From contig NZ_JAJQJI010000012.1 in NCBI RefSeq assembly GCF_021213805.1, positions 1 to 43,731 on the forward strand: a stretch of 43,731 nucleotides of DNA, written 5' to 3'. The notes beneath the pieces are model-generated. The model was not told the origin of the DNA, did not search any database, and saw only the letters and a list, made by a program, of their open reading frames with translations. Position numbers and translations under genes: made by a program. Source of the stretch: Mycobacterium sp. MYCO198283 (lineage in GTDB: Bacteria; Actinomycetota; Actinomycetes; Mycobacteriales; Mycobacteriaceae). This document shows, piece by piece, positions 41,964 to 43,731 of this stretch. The stretch's first letter is position 1; the number at the start of each line of letters is the position of its first letter.

Positions 41964-43007
41964 TCAGTCGGCGGCCCGGTACGCCGCCACGACGGGCTCC
42001 AGTTCGGCCGGCGTGGCGCCGTGCATGATGACCGCGTCGGCGCCGTGGTCGAGTTCGGAGCGGACGCGGGCCGCGCACTGCTCCGGCGAGCCGGTCGCCG
42101 CGGGCGCCAACCATTCGTCGGGCAGCAGCGTGGCGATGTGCTCGACCTGCTCGGCAGTGGCCTTGGCGTCGATGCCGCCGGGGATCGACGCCACCACCGG
42201 ATCCGCCCGGAACCGTTGCAGCACAGCCGGATCCCAGTCGTTGGTGCGCACCAGCAGGTCGCCGTAGCCCTGCAGGTAGGTGGCGAGCCTGGCGACGGTC
42301 TTCTTGAGCCGCAGCTCTTCGGGCAGGTGGTCGCCGACGGTGGCGAGACAGGACCACACCCGCACGTCGGCGGGATCGCGACCGGCCTGCTCGGCGGCGT
42401 CCTTGACGGTCTTGACGCACCGCACCACCGTCTCCGGGGTGAAATAGGTGTGCAGGATGACGTCGTCGAACTGCCGTCCGCCCAGCGCCAGGGTCTGCGG
42501 GCCGAACGCCACCACAGCCAGCCGGATGTCCTCGTCGAAGTCGGGGTCGAGGAACAGCAGGTCGTAGCGGCCGATGGGGCCGTCGTGGGCGACGATCACC
42601 TCGCCGTGCCACAGCCGCCGCATCACCTGCGCGAAGTCCTCCAGCTGCGCCGTCGTGACCGCGGGCACCCCGAACGCCCGGTACATCGCCGCGATTCCGC
42701 GGCCCAGGCCCAGCGTGAACCGGCCGCCCGACAGCCGGTGCATGGTGGTGGCCCACGACGCGGTGATCAGCGGATGGCGGGTGTTGTGGTTCGTCGCCGC
42801 CGTGGCGATCTGCATGCGCTCGCTCACCGCGCACGCCGCGCCCACCAGCGACGACGCCTCCTTGACGTTCCAGCGCTCGGAGATGAAGGCCGTGCCGAGG
42901 CCGAGCGCTTCGCCGTGGCGGGTCTGCGCCGGCAGCGCGGCGGGCCCGTCGCCGCCGGCGCCCGCCAACAGATAGAACCCCAGTTCGTCGAGCACACGGT
43001 CCGCCAC
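41964..43007 (-). CDS. LLM-class F420-dependent oxidoreductase (TIGR03857-like)
   Basis: Luciferase-like monooxygenase-fold enzyme of 347 residues. It opens LDELGFYLLAGAGGDGPAALPAQTRHGEALGLGTAFISERWNVKEASSLVGAACAVSERMQIATAATNHNTRHPLITAS and continues GRFTLGLGRGIAAMYRAFG. This is the TIM-barrel pattern of mycobacterial F420-dependent oxidoreductases (TIGR03857 type). The GTG at 43007 is chosen by family start; another GTG at 43016 is possible. It probably uses reduced F420 made by Fgd. It could be related to Fgd2, whose gene lies in the same area in M. tuberculosis, but I see no export signal and do not assign it. Confidence 0.87.
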   Translation of the reverse strand: MADRVLDELGFYLLAGAGGDGPAALPAQTRHGEALGLGTAFISERWNVKEASSLVGAACAVSERMQIATAATNHNTRHPLITASWATTMHRLSGGRFTLGLGRGIAAMYRAFGVPAVTTAQLEDFAQVMRRLWHGEVIVAHDGPIGRYDLLFLDPDFDEDIRLAVVAFGPQTLALGGRQFDDVILHTYFTPETVVRCVKTVKDAAEQAGRDPADVRVWSCLATVGDHLPEELRLKKTVARLATYLQGYGDLLVRTNDWDPAVLQRFRADPVVASIPGGIDAKATAEQVEHIATLLPDEWLAPAATGSPEQCAARVRSELDHGADAVIMHGATPAELEPVVAAYRAAD

Positions 43008-43043
43008 GGCTTTCACCCTTCGTTGTGAGACGGTAGTGACCTT

Positions 43044-43607
43044 ATGCAGACGCACGAGTACATCACCTACGAAGAGTTCGGCCGCCGGTTCTTCGAGGTC
43101 GCGGTCACCGAGGACCGCGTCGCCGCGGCGTTCGCCGAGATCGCCGGCGACTCGTTCGACATGGGGCCCATGGCCCAGGGACCCGGCAAGATCGCCAAGG
43201 TGACCGCCAAGGTCAAGATCGGCGATCCGAAGGTGCGACGCAACATCGGCACCGAGATCACCTTTGCGATCCGCATCCCGCTCACCATCGACATGACCAT
43301 CGATCTGCGCCTCGACAAGCCCAAGTTCACCGTCCACGGCGAGATCTCGCTGCGCGCCGTCGCCAAGGCCGCCGAGCCGCTGCTGCTCATCATCGACGTG
43401 GACAAGCCGCGGCCGTCCGACATCGCCGTGCGGGTGACCTCGAAGTCGATGCGCGGCGAGGTGCTGCGCGTCCTGGCCGGTGTCGACGCCGAGATCCGCC
43501 GCTTCATCGCCGCGCACGTCGCCGGCGAGATCGACAGCCCGCAGTCACAGGCCGCGCAGGTGATCGACGTGGCGAAGGAGCTCGACGAGACCTGGACCGG
43601 CATCTGA
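43044..43607 (+). CDS. Conserved mycobacterial-type hypothetical protein
   Basis: Protein of 187 residues with no recognised domain. The N-terminal part (YEEFGRRFFEVAVTEDRVAAAFAEIAGDSFDMGPM) is helical. The middle is a regular beta-strand pattern (IAKVTAKVKIGDPKVRR, TFAIRIPLTIDMTIDLRLDKPKFTVHGEISLR). The end is helical and acidic. The alternating strands could form a barrel or lipid-binding fold. No signal peptide. It is divergent from the LLM oxidoreductase gene, with 36 bases between the starts; no strong ribosome site is visible. Confidence 0.8.
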   Translation: MQTHEYITYEEFGRRFFEVAVTEDRVAAAFAEIAGDSFDMGPMAQGPGKIAKVTAKVKIGDPKVRRNIGTEITFAIRIPLTIDMTIDLRLDKPKFTVHGEISLRAVAKAAEPLLLIIDVDKPRPSDIAVRVTSKSMRGEVLRVLAGVDAEIRRFIAAHVAGEIDSPQSQAAQVIDVAKELDETWTGI

Positions 43608-43620
43608 CCGCGGCCGCCGG

Positions 43621-43731
43621 CTACGGGTTGATGGTGTTCTCGCCGACCTGGCGGCCCCACACGTACTCGGTGAGGATCGGCTGACCCAGCTCGAAATGGT
43701 TGTACGGGGCGATCGACGCGCCGGTGTCCAT
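43621..43731 (-). CDS. 3' end of a gene cut by the window end (unknown)
   Basis: A minus-strand frame enters from the right edge and stops with TAG at 43623-43621. The visible 36 residues read APYNHFELGQPILTEYVWG and end GENTINP. The last three bases of the window happen to be an in-frame ATG, but the true start probably lies outside. Family not recognised. It converges on the 187-residue protein gene with 13 bases between. Confidence 0.5.
   Translation of the reverse strand: MDTGASIAPYNHFELGQPILTEYVWGRQVGENTINP

Overview
This window is high-GC actinobacterial DNA and very probably a fast-growing mycobacterium (Mycolicibacterium type). Markers read from the sequence are a mycolyltransferase of the antigen 85C family (fbpC), a CYP138-type P450 beside its TetR, HtdZ, the TreS-Mak pair, an L,D-transpeptidase, several F420-type enzymes, an NDMA/mycofactocin-type alcohol dehydrogenase and a haemophore-like secreted protein. 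Genes are tightly packed on both strands. No rRNA, tRNA, transposase, integrase or CRISPR array was seen.

Layout. 1-2416: the 3' end of an unknown gene and a 701-residue protein of unknown family. 2470-5714: cyp138 and a divergent TetR with twin operators, then a zinc dehydrogenase. 5757-10100: a TetR followed by a four-gene glycan/methylation cluster (methyltransferase; convergent operon GT4 / methyltransferase / alpha-alpha barrel protein). The TetR promoter and the GT4 promoter carry the same -10/operator module. 10285-14756: TetR plus NDMA-dependent alcohol dehydrogenase, enoyl-CoA hydratase, PPOX protein and acyl-CoA dehydrogenase. 14851-20900: HAD phosphatase, DesT/FabR-like TetR, DUF4235 protein, glycogen debranching enzyme GlgX, Rieske protein, EamA exporter, phosphoesterase. 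20932-24267: haem-binding protein, SDR, SRPBCC, DUF1059 and an unknown membrane protein. 24467-26973: htdZ, thioesterase, CoA-transferase. 27098-29682: a run that looks envelope-stress related (small acidic protein, holin-like protein, DUF3618, phospholipase D). 29923-36891: fbpC, an XRE/membrane pair, mak-treS, YihY and a HugZ-like protein. 36899-43731: SRPBCC, an orphan SigF-like sigma factor, PPOX protein, PepA-like protease, L,D-transpeptidase, TetR, LLM oxidoreductase, a conserved hypothetical and a gene cut by the window end.

Themes. Trehalose/glycogen metabolism (GlgX, TreS, Mak) and cell-wall building (FbpC, L,D-transpeptidase) sit together with lipid oxidation genes. At least nine genes show a TANNNT-like -10 box ending 6-7 bases before the start codon, as in leaderless mycobacterial transcripts. 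Several stress-type genes have GGTT-N15/16-GGGTA promoters of SigF type, in a window that also encodes a SigF paralogue with no anti-sigma gene beside it. A dispersed hairpin repeat of about 65-75 bp occurs three times, always between genes. Family names come from recalled motifs and gene order; no database search was run.
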